DNA of 64,000 nucleotides from positions 81,957-145,956 of the forward strand of contig ML769443.1 in the NCBI GenBank assembly GCA_009733575.1. The letters run 5' to 3'. Below, piece after piece: positions 46,878 through 59,688 of the stretch. The number at the start of each line of letters is the position of its first letter. Position 1 is the stretch's first letter. Source of the DNA: Gymnopus androsaceus JB14 (Eukaryota; Basidiomycota; Agaricomycetes; Agaricales; Omphalotaceae). The notes under the pieces were generated by a model, which was given only the letters and a program-made list of their open reading frames with translations, searched no databases and had not been told where the DNA came from. The position numbers and the translations under genes are program-made.

Positions 46878-47842
46878 ATGGAGATCATTCCTTACATGCC
46901 TGTAATGTCGTTCATCTCGATCTGTCCAAGCTGTAAGTAAGCTACTGCGATTTCCATGGCCTGCATCTGAAATATTCTCCCATGTGGCTCTTCTAGTCAA
47001 TGCAGAGGACGCGAACGTGTATATTCGGTCATCAGACAACGTGTTGTTTGGACTCCATGCCGCTAATATAGAGGTAGTCACTGGTGGATTCCCTTTTGAC
47101 TCCTCCTACTCCACAGTACCGGGTGTACCAGACGTACCAGAGCCTGCTGCGCTCCTCGAAAAGCTCTTTGCGTATTTCTATCCTGACTTTCCCGATATTG
47201 AATTCGCGGACTTCCCGACATTTCAAGATCTGCTAAACTTTGCCGAAAGCGCGGCAAGATACCACATACGCCCTGCAAGAGGAATAAGCAAGGAATTTCT
47301 TAGGTGAATCATGTTCTTCGTTCAAGTAGCAGTCATACTAAGTACCTCTTTGTAGGCGATACTTGCTCAGTTATCCAAGGGAGATACTAGCATTCGCCGC
47401 CAAGCACAGCTATCACTCTCTTGTGAGAGAGATCGCAGGCACGGAGCTCATGAACACCAGTTTGGCGGAGATCAAAGAGCTTCTTAGAAATGACTATTTC
47501 TATGGCGTTTGGGTAGCTAGAACTTTGCTACCTTGCTATCAAAGAAGCTCATTTTTTCAACAGAGTGAACACAAGGATCGTCGGACGAGTGCAGTCATGC
47601 AAGCACAGGCTTGTTCTCTCCACGTTCATTCTGGAATGTCTTGTACGACATGGTCATCACTCAAATCGGACATTCTTCTCCAACTCAATCGCCCTAGTGT
47701 TCTGGAGTCGCATTGGGATATCTCACAACTCTTTGCGCCCCATAAAGCTAGTGCAAAACACGATTGCTGCTTTTCCGCTCTGGCGGAATGGGAAGAAGTA
47801 GTAGCTGACATTGCAACCAACCTTCCAACATTTGCCCTCTAG
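46878..47842 (+). CDS. BTB/POZ domain protein, 3 exons
   Basis: The exons are 46878-46932, 46997-47303 and 47356-47842. The introns are 64 and 52 nt (phases 1 and 2). The protein starts MEIIPYMPVMSF. It then carries the agaric-type BTB fold: EDANVYIRSSDNVLFGLHAA (the usual DVxxxSSDxVxFxxH), VTGGFPF, EPAALLEKLFAYFYPDFPDI (the LxxLxxFxYP motif), LLNFAESAARYHI, then SYPREILAFAAKHSYHSLVR. About 282 aa in total, a normal length for this expanded family. No DNA-binding or kelch region follows. The partners are unknown. All exon phases close and no stops are present, so it appears intact. Confidence 0.85.
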
Positions 47843-50004
47843 TAAATTTATCCTTAGAGTTCATTTCCGCGCTAGTCATCTAGTCCGTAATTTATTTATT
47901 CATTAGTTGAACACCTTCACACTTCGAATTACTGGATTTCTCCAGTATCAAAACCTCATTGATCCATGCAAGTCAAATCTTCCAATAAGCTCAGAGTTGT
48001 AATCCTCTTGGATAGGGGCACCCTTTGTAAACGCGAATGAGAGTCGTGGTCCGTTCATTCTCCAAGCTCGCGACGTAGTTATTGAGAGAGATCGTCCTTA
48101 ATATTGAACTTATTTCATGTACTCACCATATATACCAATCTCGGTGCTTCAGCTTCTCCTTTGATGAGGGGCTTCGCTTGAGTCTTGGATCTAAGCGACA
48201 TCGCTGTTACTTTTACATCCGAAAATCACTGGGCTGGGTCCAAATTTTGGTGGTTGGAGGTTCCTTCAAGAGGGACTTTCCGCTGTTGGAGGATGTTGTT
48301 TCTGCTCCTGGACGTGTTATGGTCTATCCTTCTTGAATAGGGACTAGTAGTAGCATGGACTTAAGCCTAACCCTTAGCTTGAATCAGTAAAAGTCCTAAG
48401 TCTTAATTAAGGGCGCTTAGCAAAATTCACGTGATAACTCAGTAGGCGCAGGGGCGTCAAAATCTCTGAAAATCTTTACAAGCTGACTTTGGCTGACTTT
48501 GGAAAAATATAGAATGAATAATACAAAAAAAAACTCTGAAAATTGGACAAAGAATCATTGCCACTTTCTGATTTTTTTTTGGATGTGATGCATGATTAAG
48601 ATGCATGATTAAGAAATTGGTTGAAACAGCACATTATTTAGATGAGGCACTCAATAAAAGTGAGTTTGAGAGCTCTGGGGTAATTACATGGAGTAGTATA
48701 GATCTTTTGGTGGTACCGTAATGCCTGAAGTGGTAATTTTTTGTAATTTTTTGCACCCTTAATTAACCCTTAAATAACACCCTTAAATTGCCCTTAATAA
48801 GGTTTAAGACCTTAGGATCAAAAAATTCCCTTAATAACCCCTTAGGTGAAAACACTGGTATCAGGAGTCCCAAGTCGCACCAGCGTGCACATGTATAATG
48901 CTGCTCGCTTTGTTGGCGGGCTGTGGGGGGCGTTGTTTGGGCGTGATCACAAGAAGAGAATAGTGGGTAACTTACCAAGCATTCACATTTTACAGTCCTC
49001 AATGGCAAAGCCTATATTAGAATTGACAGTTATAAACCTAATCAGATGCATCAAAGGAATAAAAAGTAGCTAAACTCACCTTGCCTTTGTCAACCACCGC
49101 ATCGATGTTACCATCAACCGGAAAATTTGCATTATTATTATGCTTGTCTTCAATGGTCTCGACACCCTGTTCAATTTTCTGCAGTGGGTAGAGATGGGAC
49201 TTTGATGGTGAGCAATGGCGATGTGGAAGAAGGTAATGTGGTCAAGCTGGAGGATTCATTGAAACTTGACTGGGATGTAGAATGTTGCATTCCAGGGGTA
49301 AGCAAAGACTCGCATGCTTTTGGCTCTTGCAAGCTCTTGTACCTGCAAATCCATGGGCAACAAACAACCTAGAATCCTAATGCATTAGCTTTGCCACTTG
49401 ATCTCAAAGAAGAATACATTGGTTACCTGGTGCTTTCCAATTGTCTTACCAATCTTGTTGGTGAACATGTTGAACATCTTTTCATTGATGTTACTACTGG
49501 TAGCTATCGTGAACCAGAATTCACCCAATAGACCGCTATTTGAAGCAGGAAGCTCGAGCTTGGCAATGAAGCAATAACAATTAATGCCAATTAACAGGAG
49601 AGCAATCAATGTATGCTGGGGACAATCTGGATGATGGAAGAAAAGAGATGGCAACAAAATCAGGGGACACGTGAAACTATATAGCGGCGGAGTTTTGGAG
49701 CTTGAATGGACTTTGTCATTTCTAAATTCTCCCAACCAAAGCGCAAAGCCAACTGAAGCGGTTGAACCTTATTGAGCATCATTTCACTTCAATGCTTGCC
49801 ATGTTTAAATATTTTGTCCAGAGATATAAACAATATAAGAATCATGCACAGTGTGCTCCTTGGTAAAAGTACTAAGTTGGCGTATGAAAGGCATGAAGAG
49901 GCAGGTTGTATGATTCAGTATGAAGGCTGTATGAAGGCTGTATGATGCGCCAGGTACTGGATCTGTATGATTGATGTATGATCGGGGTATGATGGGGTTG
50001 ACGG
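47843..50004. other. Long non-coding stretch with CCCTTAA-rich segment
   Basis: I see no convincing gene. From 48370 to 48850 CTTAA/CCCTTAA words cluster at both ends of a ~480-bp segment, partly in inverted orientation (ttaattaagggcgctta near 48402; cacccttaattaaccc near 48755), which resembles a small degraded repeat. At 49915-50030 gtatgat/catac words are dense, possibly the subterminal region of the hAT element to the right. A minus-strand frame at 49735-49385 has no recognisable motif. Confidence 0.4.
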
Positions 50005-52935
50005 TTATACGATCATACATGTCATACGCATCATAACTTTCGGAACTTGCTGATGTGAGAAGTTACGTTCAACATCAACCGATGATGCTATCCAAATACC
50101 TTAAGTGTAAGAGTAGATAGCCAATGGACAAAGACTTACCTGGTGCAGAGAGAAAATCCAAAGCAATGCGATAGAGCCTGGGCCAGATATCTTTCTTTGA
50201 GTCCCAGTACTTTATCACTCCGCTGCAGGCATCAAATTCCTGCTTAGAAATAACAGGGGCTTGTATATAGGCCAGTATTTCATCTGGCATTAGTGGCGTT
50301 GCTTGGTGAGTGTTTGTATGCTGGCTACTAGCAAATAAAGACCAGTCTTCCTCTTCAGGATCATCCTGTTCCATCCATTTAAGTATGAGAATCTGAAATA
50401 TTGCTAAATAGAGAAGTCATACCAAGTTCACCAACATTGGAGCTGGTGCTACAGATATGGTAGAGGATGCTTGTGCAACAGTTGGAAGATGCATATAAGA
50501 TTCAGACCAACAATTGAGAACACGTTCAGTCACTTTGGCGATCTCTTCCTGGCTCCATCTGTGGTTACCAAACCATTGGAGTTTCTTCTCGGGAGACATT
50601 ACTAAAAATCCCATGAGATCAGACACTTGATTGAATCGATGAAAAACAATACACACCAATTGCAATTGCATAAACCTCACATTTGCCGAAAAGTTTGAAA
50701 TACTTCTCTGCTACAAGGATACCAGAATGCACAGCAACGCGGATAACAGGTGAAATTGGCTTTCCTTTTGGACTTGATGCACTGTCGTGCACAACTTTTA
50801 AGCTTTATATGATATCCTCCAGTAATTCAACTGATTCGTGGACTAGAGGTGTTTCCTTCCTTGAAAATGCAAGAGTGGCGGCGTAAAATCTCAAGAAAAT
50901 TCAATTAGCATTGAACAAATACAGTGAATGAATTAACTCACCTTGAGCAAGTTGCGTAGCTCAATTGATAGAGACCATTGGGGCGGTATGCACCCAGCTT
51001 GTGTTTTGTTTGGCCAGTGAGTGCCTCTACTGGATGACGCAGAGTGATGTGGTCATCGAGACAACTGTATTCCGAATTCCAGTGAGTAGCGACTCTACGG
51101 GAAAGTGCAGTTTTATTGGTATTAAGGTCAGGTGAAGAGGTTACCAAATGCTCAAACTCAGGTTTAAGTACAGAGCTCGAATCATGTATCCACCTTGCAA
51201 ATCCAGAAACCTGATGTATCAAAATTAGTTTCTGATTGTGAATGAGGTGTCTGTACTTGACTTGCCTTTGGTATAATACCTTGAGCACACTTTTGGGCTG
51301 CAATAGTAATGTGAACATCCTTTGCAACCATTTGCGCAATAGCCCGAGCTTGGATGGACTTGGTCACACCTGTATTGTGAATAAGTTGTGCAGTTGATAC
51401 CATTGACTGCTCATCCTCTTCATCAGCAACAGCGGTGCTATTCAGATCCAAGTCTTCTGAATCATCATCCTCTGCGTTTTCATCAAGATCAGGGTGGGAA
51501 TCAATGGAGTCGGCAGGCTTTGCACGTTTCGCTGCCTTGGTAAAGTGTGCAAGGATAGCCTACCAGATAAGTATAGTATCCAAACAGTAGCTAAGCGAAA
51601 CTTACTTTAGCAATAAGATTAAGAATATGTAGAATGCATCTAATTCGCCATAGAAGACCCCGGAAGGAAGGGAGTATACATGCAAGTTCGGTGTTTGTGG
51701 TGTCATTATTGGATGCATTATCCATACTCATACACATCAGCTAATAACAACTGAGCATAAAAATGTGAACAAAGATTATAAACATACAAGGTGAGCAATC
51801 TGATATTGCACTAAGCATGCATAGATCGCCTTGGCAAGTTTCAGACCTTTATGCTCTGAGGTAATTCCATAGAAAGGATAAGTTGACAAAATTCAGAAAT
51901 GCACAATTGACTACCAACTCAATGAACTCCAACATTGCTTTATGAAGAACACCACCATCATACCACTGAATAACTAAACTGATGAGGTTCCAAGTGGAAT
52001 AGACCATCCATCTTGCATTAGGTGAAATGACAGGTTCCGTTGCTGAGATCTGCAGTCAGATTGTGATCAGAAATAGCAATGCAATAAAGCTCACCAAAAG
52101 ATACCTTCAAAGTTGAAGTAATCCATTCTCATAAAGAAGTTTGGTGTCACATGAAAGTGTTGATGCAGAAGGGATCATGGTTCCAGGTCGAAGCATTTCA
52201 ACTTCCACTTGATACCAGCAATCATTAACAAAATGAAAGGGGTGGTAGCTTGATGCACATTGAAGTACAAGAATTGCACAATGAGCAGCAGGTGAGTAAC
52301 ACAGCTGTAGTGGACCATCTGAATTTTGCTCAATGGCCAGCCCGCACTCCCTATCACATGCACAAGCTTTATTGAGCAATATATGTGTATCATTGCCAGT
52401 CTTCATGCGTGCAGCGTTCTCGCTCACTAGGAAGATGAGATGGGTGATCGTGCTGACAATGAAATACAAAGGTCATAGAGTGCACCCTTGGATTACATCT
52501 GAGTGAGAGGGTGTAATGATCATATGCAGGGGATCTCCATTTCTTTAGCGCTGCATCTATTGAAATGAGGATCTGTCAGTACAAGAATAAAAATGAATAC
52601 AAAAACACACCGATGATTTGCTGATCTGTATAGTTCCATGCTTCAAAGTCGGACATGCTATATACACCTGGAGACTTGCATTTGTGACATGGCTTCGAAC
52701 CATTAAAAGTTACAGGCACCGGCTCAGGGGTGGATGGTGCTGTAGGAGCAGGAGGATGATTTTCATGTGCCAATCTCCACTGAAGAGGACTTGGGGAATT
52801 AAATGTCCGTGAATCAAATGAAGATGCATTGAAACCAGTAGAATATGATGAGTAAGGAGTGGAAGAATTAAGAGATGGGCAAGATTGAGTGTGATTGACA
52901 CGTCGGGTGTTTGGAGTAAGAGACTGGTAGCTCAT
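50005..52935 (-). pseudogene. hAT transposase, one apparent frameshift
   Basis: ATG 52935, a Ser/Pro-rich leader, then KPCHKCKSPGVYSMSDFEAW. The next exon has KKWRSPAYDHYTLSLRCNP and FVFHCQHDHPSHLPS, then one base out of frame MKTGNDTHILLNKACACDRE, a BED-like zinc region. The catalytic core contains YGITSEHKGLKLAKAIYACL, an intron, then MDNASNNDTTNTELACILPS and RIRCILHILNLIAKAILAHF, an unmistakable hAT DDE segment. Further exons have LSRRVATHWNSEYSCLDDHI and PEKKLQWFGNHRWSQEEIAK. The last two exons form the dimerisation motif IWPRLYRIALDFLSAPASSV then DVERNFS, with a stop at 50007-50005. Apart from the shift near 52412 the gene reads well through about eight introns of ~50-80 nt. Confidence 0.85.
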
Positions 52936-53125
52936 CTGCTATGGAGGTAACCAAACAGAGCCTTACCGTTCTGCACATTGTGCCTTTTATATGCAAGATA
53001 GGGCATGACTGATGTGTCTTGAAAATGCATTGAACGCAATCAACAAAGGGATAACACATGATATGCAGTGAGGGTATAAAAGGATTAGCTTAGAGCTTAC
53101 CCTGAGCAAGTCCATTGCTACCATC

Positions 53126-53665
53126 ATGGCTGAATTGTCCAAGCGCAAAACCACAGACAACACAGAAGATATTATAAGTGAACCGCCCACTAAAGTTCAA
53201 AGGTACATGCTTTCATTTGAGTTATACAGTCTTTCTTACCATTTGTCAAGAGTTAATTTGGACGACACTCATACCATTCACATTCATGACAAGAGAATAT
53301 TGATCCCGATGCAACCCTAGTTATGGATAATAATCTTGATCCTTTGGCATTGGTGAAATTGATGGAGTGCCATCTGACTGGTTTGTGCCCAGGTATAGTT
53401 GTGTTATCTATCATTCAAGCACAAGTTCAACCTAACAAAATGTTTAGTGCAACTGAGCAAGTATGAAGCCCAATTACCTGTATTGTGCCTGCAACTTATT
53501 CATAGGTCAGCTATGATTCATGAAGTTGTTCCAGTAGTTTACATGGAGAATCGACACTTGAAGGCTGCTATATGGCTCCTGCAGTCAGCATTGGCTAAAG
53601 AGCAAGCTAAGGTGAAGAAGTTGCAGGAGGACCTTGAGTTGGCAAGGGCAAAAAATACTCAGTAG
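53126..53665 (+). CDS. Small coiled-coil ORF divergent from the hAT transposase
   Basis: ATG 53126 (MAELSKRKTTDNTEDIISE, then PPTKVQR). Probable short introns lead through NIDPDATLVMDNNLDPLALV and MECHLTGLCP to a last exon VQLSKYEAQLPVLCLQLIHR, ending in a helical KEQAKVKKLQEDLELARAKN before TAG at 53663-53665. The first splice junction phase is unsettled. It lies 190 bp from the transposase start in the opposite direction, so the two could share a promoter and the ORF could be an accessory gene of the element. The family is not recognised. Confidence 0.45.
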
Positions 53666-55339
53666 AAGGCTTTCACACATTGTTTTGTACAGTAAAAAAA
53701 ATATTGTTCTATTAATCATCATACAAGGATGTGACATGACACATAAGAAGTAAGGAAGGTACCGAATCACGTACCAAACCATGGATACCCATATCCATCC
53801 CATACCCATGGAGAAGTTCCCGTCCCATACCCGTCCGCAAATTTACGGTGGATATGGGTGAATGTGTGGAATCTCAAATTCATGTCAGTCCCTATTCTTG
53901 AATGAGGAAGGCAGCGAGTTGTTCCGGTGTAACGGCTCATCCTCATTTGGTACTATCCCCTTATGGAATCTATACGGACTTTGGTATATAAAGCACCTCA
54001 TATGCCCGGTAAGCCAATGTAGTAGCCTAAGTAATAGGGGGGGTATTGGCTTAGGCTGCTGCTATGAAGATCCGCTATGTTGCAGTAGTGCAATAAAAGC
54101 TGGATAATTCCAGCGGACTTCATCACAAGAGTTCCTTCGGACCTATGGTAAACATTACTGAGATCACATGCAGTGCTGGCGCTCTGCCGCCCTTCCCAAA
54201 CAAGTAACACTCCCGCCTCGTGCCTGCTAAGTTAGTACTATGTTCATTGAACAAACTCTTGTGTGCTCATTTGTACTCACTACTGCATACTGCTCTTATT
54301 TTTCAATTCAATATATATGTGTTGTAAATTACTAATGGAATCTCCAAGGCGGCAAGGCCCTTCCTCCTTTGCCCAATATTGTGAGATTGCAGCAGAACAA
54401 GTTATTGCATGTGAAGCATGAGTAGTGCATGCAAAAGAGGTCTATTAGGACTCTCTGGAGGGAAGGAGAAAAATTAGAACTTACCAACATAAGTTCATGT
54501 CTCCCCCTGGTACCTCCCATACACAAAACATGGTATTGCTGGGCAACGAGTCATTGAATGTAAAGCGTGAGTAGATTGTTTGAAAGAGGTCCATTATATG
54601 ACCTCATTCCTCATTGGAAAAAGAGGCCACATGACAGTACAGTCTACTTGATGTACTTGGTGAAGTGTGCTTGTACATCCTACTTTGTTAGTGATCAATG
54701 TACTTTGTTTGCTTAATCCATATATAATGTAGGCTGTTAAAGTACTTAGGACATGCTAAACTGTACATTTCAATTGATTTGGCGGGCCCTCGTGACTGTG
54801 ACCAAACCATTTTAGACCGAAATTTTTGCAATTTTGGGCATGTCACACCCAAAGAGTTTAAAATGTGACCTGTGACCTGGTTAAAATACAGTATACCTAG
54901 TTAAACGTAGATATAATCACAAGTAAGCTCCAGTAGTGTAGGGACATATGCCAGATCCAATGGTCTCAAGTGAGAATGAAGTAGATATTTCTAGACACAA
55001 TGTATGCAAAAGGAGCATGATCACAATCATGTACACATACAGAGTAGAAATACACACTCAAAGTACGTCAATCAAGTAGAATCATCATATTTTGATCAAG
55101 ATGTACATTAAATGATGTGGCCGCATTGGATTGCTGCAGCAATCTGCCTGGGCGCTTTCCAACAAGTGTCAACTTTGAGGGCACCCGTTATGGTACTTCC
55201 TCATCTCGGTCCACCTTGCTTTGTTTAATAAACTTGAGTGTCATGTAGACTCCTCAGTGAGCTGATTGCAGAAGCAATGCCTTGTTTAAGACTTTGATCC
55301 CTTGGGTATATCCTTTGATGACCTAGCCTAGTATAACTG
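53666..55339. other. Non-coding region, probable degraded element sequence
   Basis: cccatacc/atatggg words at 53775-53860 look like subterminal repeats. Two diverged ~60-bp copies containing ttgXatgtXaagcXtgagta lie at 54390-54450 and 54545-54605. Otherwise no feature is supported. Confidence 0.35.
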
Positions 55340-58300
55340 GTATGTGTGCTTGTTTATCTGCCTTGGTCAGCAACTTGTTATCCAACAAGCTTGCCTTGCT
55401 ACACCTGTTACCTTGCCCAGTGTAACAATTTTACTAGCGACAACATTGCCAAGCTTCAAATTGCCCTGCACTCATTCTGTGAACACCATAAAATTTTCCT
55501 CCATACCAATGTCCAAGCCCATTTCTCTATCCCTCACATGCACTTGATCCTCCACTACCCCTACCTCATCATCAACTTCAGTGCTCCTAATGGGGTTTGC
55601 TCATTGATTACTGAATCATGACATATTAATGCTGTGAAGAAACCATGGCACTAATGAGCTGTTGGTCCATTGGTTCAAGTAGTGCAGAGCAATCCACACT
55701 AAGCGAACAGAACACAGGGGGTTTGGCTATCAATTTAAATAGTGAGGGTGCATTGTCAAAGATTCTGCAAAGAAAATACTCTCTGTCTCTCGAAAGTGAC
55801 TGGTGTTTCTCAAAGTGATGCTGGTAGATGATTGAAGGATAGGATCTCCTTTTCTAATCAATTTACAAGCTTTATTAGACCTGTGCCTACATCATGGAAA
55901 TGCAGACTCAAGTAAGAAATTACTATATTATACATAAACATTATAAATTGAATTTATGTTACTGGGTCTAAAAGAACTTCTAGATGAACTATGTTCTATG
56001 TGAGACATTCTGTATCTCCTGATGGAAAGAAATTACCTGAAAACGCAAGCATGATATAAAACCTTAGTACTTGCCTTCTGGAAAAATCACCTTCCCCTCT
56101 GCTTTGTTATACTAAGTAATAGAGCAACAAATAACTGACCATGTGTATAAACTGGTGATTGCAGATTCAGTCCCATTTGCTTCACAGACTACCCTTGTAT
56201 TGCCCTTGTGATTTGTTTATGGACACTGCAAAGGCAAGACAAAATTGCTGTATTTCCAAGATGAAAGGTATTGAAGGTGTCAATGTAATACATGGAATAA
56301 ATGCAGTTTCACCAGCATGGTCACCTCCCAGTATCTGAACTTCTAATACTCATTTACTGCATCAAATAAGGATTGCCCATGTGCCATTGCAAATTCCTGC
56401 GCTGCGGTAGGATCCAGGTCTCTCAGAATCATCAATGGTGCACCAATTTTCAGCTTCAGATGTGAAATTGGAAGTCCAGTTGCATTAATGCCAAGTACTC
56501 CATAGAATACTGAAAGTCTCCATTATCAACTCCTTCCATAATAGCTCTGCTAGAGCTGTGATATATATAAGTGTCTCCAGACAATGGACATAGCTCCTAA
56601 GCATTTAAAGTTGAGGGCATCTACAGTGTCATTTCTTGGGCAGAGAATTGTACATTCTAGAAACCACTCATCATTTGACAGAGGTTAGAACAGGTTCAGT
56701 ACAGGATAGATTTCTGATATGAGTGAATCAAGGGTATCACCACATCTCATGACTGTGTCCAGTTTAATTTGACCTTGCACATTATTTATGGTTCCATGAC
56801 CAACCTCAAGCAACCATTTAGCATATTTCCCATCCTCTTCTGTGTCCCACTATCTAATCTTTTGTGTGGATTGGAACTAGTGTCATTTCTTGAATATTGT
56901 AATTTACAATCTGGAATGGATCCTCATTTTGTGGTACAGGAGAATGTACATATCCAAGAGGTAAGTTGATCTGAAATGGAATTGGAGGACAGTTCTGATG
57001 TACTTGAGAAGTATGGCAGGTTTCTGGACTGGCCAAAAATCAAATTTCTCTCTCACATTGACATTCAGCATTGCAGTGTCTCTGGGGAGTGTTTGGTAGA
57101 GATTCATCCCTAGTAAAAAATTCAGCAGAAGCAGAGTAAGTAAAAGAAAAGTTATATCAAATTGAAATACAGATTCAAAAAGTGGTATAGTGCAGAGGGG
57201 ATCATTAGAGTTCCCAGATGCTGAATTCCAGCTCCGCCAGATAACATTAGCCACGTGAATGTGCACTCCAATCATTCTCAGAGCTGCTGCTGTGCAGCAG
57301 CTGCTTATTGATAATGACAAATACTTAGTCAGAGCATCTAAAATCAGCTGTTTTAAAGTATAGGATACAGATTGGGGCAATGATAGGGGCAACAATATAA
57401 CAATGACAACAAAAAGAACCACCAACAATATGGCTTAGCTCAACAAAGCGATTCCCAACAGTAGGGTAAAACCACTCAGGACAGCAGACAGTTTGCTTCC
57501 TGTACACCTGAGCTCACTTGCAACAGATGGTCATTTCTCAGTGGTCACACTAGACTCCTTGAAACTAAACAACAATTTGACTTGGTTTAAGTCGGGTTTT
57601 TCACAGTCATTAGGATTATAAGTCCCTAATGCTGGGTGCAATAAACAAATCTCTTCCGTACCACATGAAGTATTACTTTGGTTCACAAGGGAGTGGTATC
57701 TTTCCTGTCTCAGCCGTAGCTACGTCAACAAGGATTCACACTAGCAACAAATGAGGTCCAAAGGTAACTTGTTTTGCAAAGGAGATATAGCTAGGCTTTT
57801 ATACTACTCTTGGCTAGATGCCAGTTAGATGATAAAGTGCTTTGAGAATCAGGAGAAATGGTACAACTTGTTTCAGAAAAGGAGAAATTATAATAAAATA
57901 GTCCATATATGCATATCTGTGCACCCTAATGTCCGTCCATCTGCTTTTTATGGGTATTACACCCTATTTCTGTCTGGGTTATGAACCTTTGGTCTTTTCC
58001 TGGGTGATGCATACTGCTATGTAGCTGATGCATGCCTGGCACTGTGCTCACTAATCCCATCATATTTTGCTTTCTTGTTGTAGCCCATTCCATTCTTCTT
58101 TCCTTCCTTGCTATTGTCATTCTCCGTTCTCTAATGCATGGTGTTGTTCTCCTAGCTCAAACCTCTTTCTATTAGACATTGTTTCTTCCTTTTCTTGGCA
58201 GACATGTACACCTTCCGAACCTGGTACATGTCACCTCGAGGGCCTAAGTATGCTCTCTTGGCTTTGTCAGTTCTTCTTCTGTTGTTCCGTTCTTTCAGTA

Positions 58301-59688
58301 TATGCCATTATCCATTGTTCAGTGCCAAACAAATTATTAGCGCTTCCTCAGTATCAAGCCTTGAGGGGAACCTCGGTTATCATGACAATCTCAACATCAG
58401 CCCACTTGAATTGGTTCTGTCCCATTTCGCAAAGTCCATATCTTTCCACAATGCCTGAGTTACTTGTCTTCAGAGTGTATCCTTCTGGGTGCAAGTCTAC
58501 ATGGGCAATGTGCCTCCTTTCCATGAGTGCTGGCATTGACATACCAGTGACTTTCTGCTACCAGACTATGGTTTCCTACAAACTACTTAGAGCTGATATC
58601 CAATTTGATACCATGGCTCTGTTGGTCCAAGTACTTCCACACTTATTAGACTCGTTACAGCTACCAGCTCAGGCTCACTATAGCTCTCTTATACTGTCTC
58701 TAGAAGCGAACTTGTCAAGAATTGCATTCTCAAGGTCTTGCCAAAAAATTGCCATATTAGTGTTGCTCAAACTGGTACAATGCACTCATTCAAATGCTCC
58801 TCACCAACCAACAACTCGACAAACTGATATCCTTGCATGCTTGCCTTGTTGAATGTGGGCTTATGCATCCTCTCCAAGTGCCACCTCCAGACCCTTTTGA
58901 TGCTGACAAGGACAATGAGGGTGCTGTTGATGATGACCAATTGCTTGCAAAAGTTGAATTAACAAAAAAAAAGTGAGGTACATATTCTCTTCTCACATTA
59001 TTGGGCCAGAACTAATTGAATTCTAGCGCTTCATTACCCTTGAAAGCTTGACAATCTTGCTGTGCACATCAATCAGCCGCTGCTTCCAGAGCTTACTCAT
59101 TGGTTCTTATATGAGCAACTTTCCGGCAAGGTTGCTGACAACATCAACATTGACCTTTGTCCCAAAATCCACATGAAAATCAGTGTTTACCACTCTGCTG
59201 TTACTATGTTTTATGCTCCAAGTGACAATGCGGGTATTTGGGGGATGCATTGTGAGTGGATCCATTGCACTTGTTCATGGTATGGCCACCCTCACTGGGA
59301 TACAGTAGCTGTCATCATCAATGAAGATGAGCTGGGCTTTCGAGGCATGAGTGCAGCACGTGCTCTTCTATTCTTTGCCTTCAAATATAAGGATTCGGAG
59401 TATCCATGTGCACTGGTTCATTGGTACAATACCTATGGACATAGTTGCGACTCCAAGACTGGTATGTGGACAGTATGACCAAGTTATCTTGATGCTAGAC
59501 AGTGCAGGCCCCACCTTGCAGTTCTACATCTTGATTCCCTCCTCCATGGTATACATCTTATCCCTATGTATGACTCAAAAGCCCTTCCTTGCAGCCAGGG
59601 ACTAGCACATTATAACAACCTAGATGTATTCACAGCATTCTATGTAAACTGTTTTGCAGACTACCATTCCAATGAAATCCTATTTTAA
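55340..59688 (+). pseudogene. Plavaka-type transposase remnant, split by a 3.1-kb insertion
   Basis: Only the C-terminal half is recognisable. The left part (55340-55648) reads CNNFTSDNIAKLQIALHSFC, FSIPHMHLILHYPYLI and, after a stop/frameshift near 55618, INAVKKPW. The right part (58779-59688) resumes NALIQMLLTNQQLDKLISLH, then, after a frame break near 58976, SGKVADNINIDLCPKIHMKI, VTMFYAPSDNAGIWGMHCEW, FRGMSAARALLFFAF, CALVHWYNTYG and GMWTV. TGA 59476-59478 falls where Arg is expected, followed in frame by VLHLDSLLHGIHLIPMYD and DVFTAFYVNCFADYHSNEIL. These match, in order, the conserved C-terminal blocks of Plavaka transposases of Agaricomycetes. The N-terminal catalytic half is missing upstream. 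Confidence 0.8.
55649..58778. mobile_element. Unidentified 3.1-kb insertion in the Plavaka remnant
   Basis: Between KPW (ends 55648) and NALIQ (starts 58779) the transposase is interrupted by 3.13 kb. The flanking words tggcac (55646-55651) and tggtac (58773-58778) differ by one base and could be an aged TSD. I found no terminal inverted repeats, LTRs or known domains. Frames inside (for example minus 57428-56904, hydrophobic) show no recognisable motif. Confidence 0.55.

Noticed and set aside
48350..48860. CCCTTAA-rich stretch as an interstitial telomere repeat
   Set aside because: The words are irregular and occur in both orientations, unlike tandem TTAGGG arrays; more likely a degraded AT-rich repeat.
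56904..57428. 174-codon minus-strand hydrophobic frame
   Set aside because: Hydrophobic character arises from AT-rich sequence; no spaced membrane helices with charged loops and no start context. Lies in an unidentified insertion.
58067..58852. 261-codon plus-strand open frame, Cys/Ser/Leu-rich
   Set aside because: It spans the right junction of the 3.1-kb insertion and continues into the Plavaka remnant in the wrong frame. Composition is low-complexity and no family pattern is visible.
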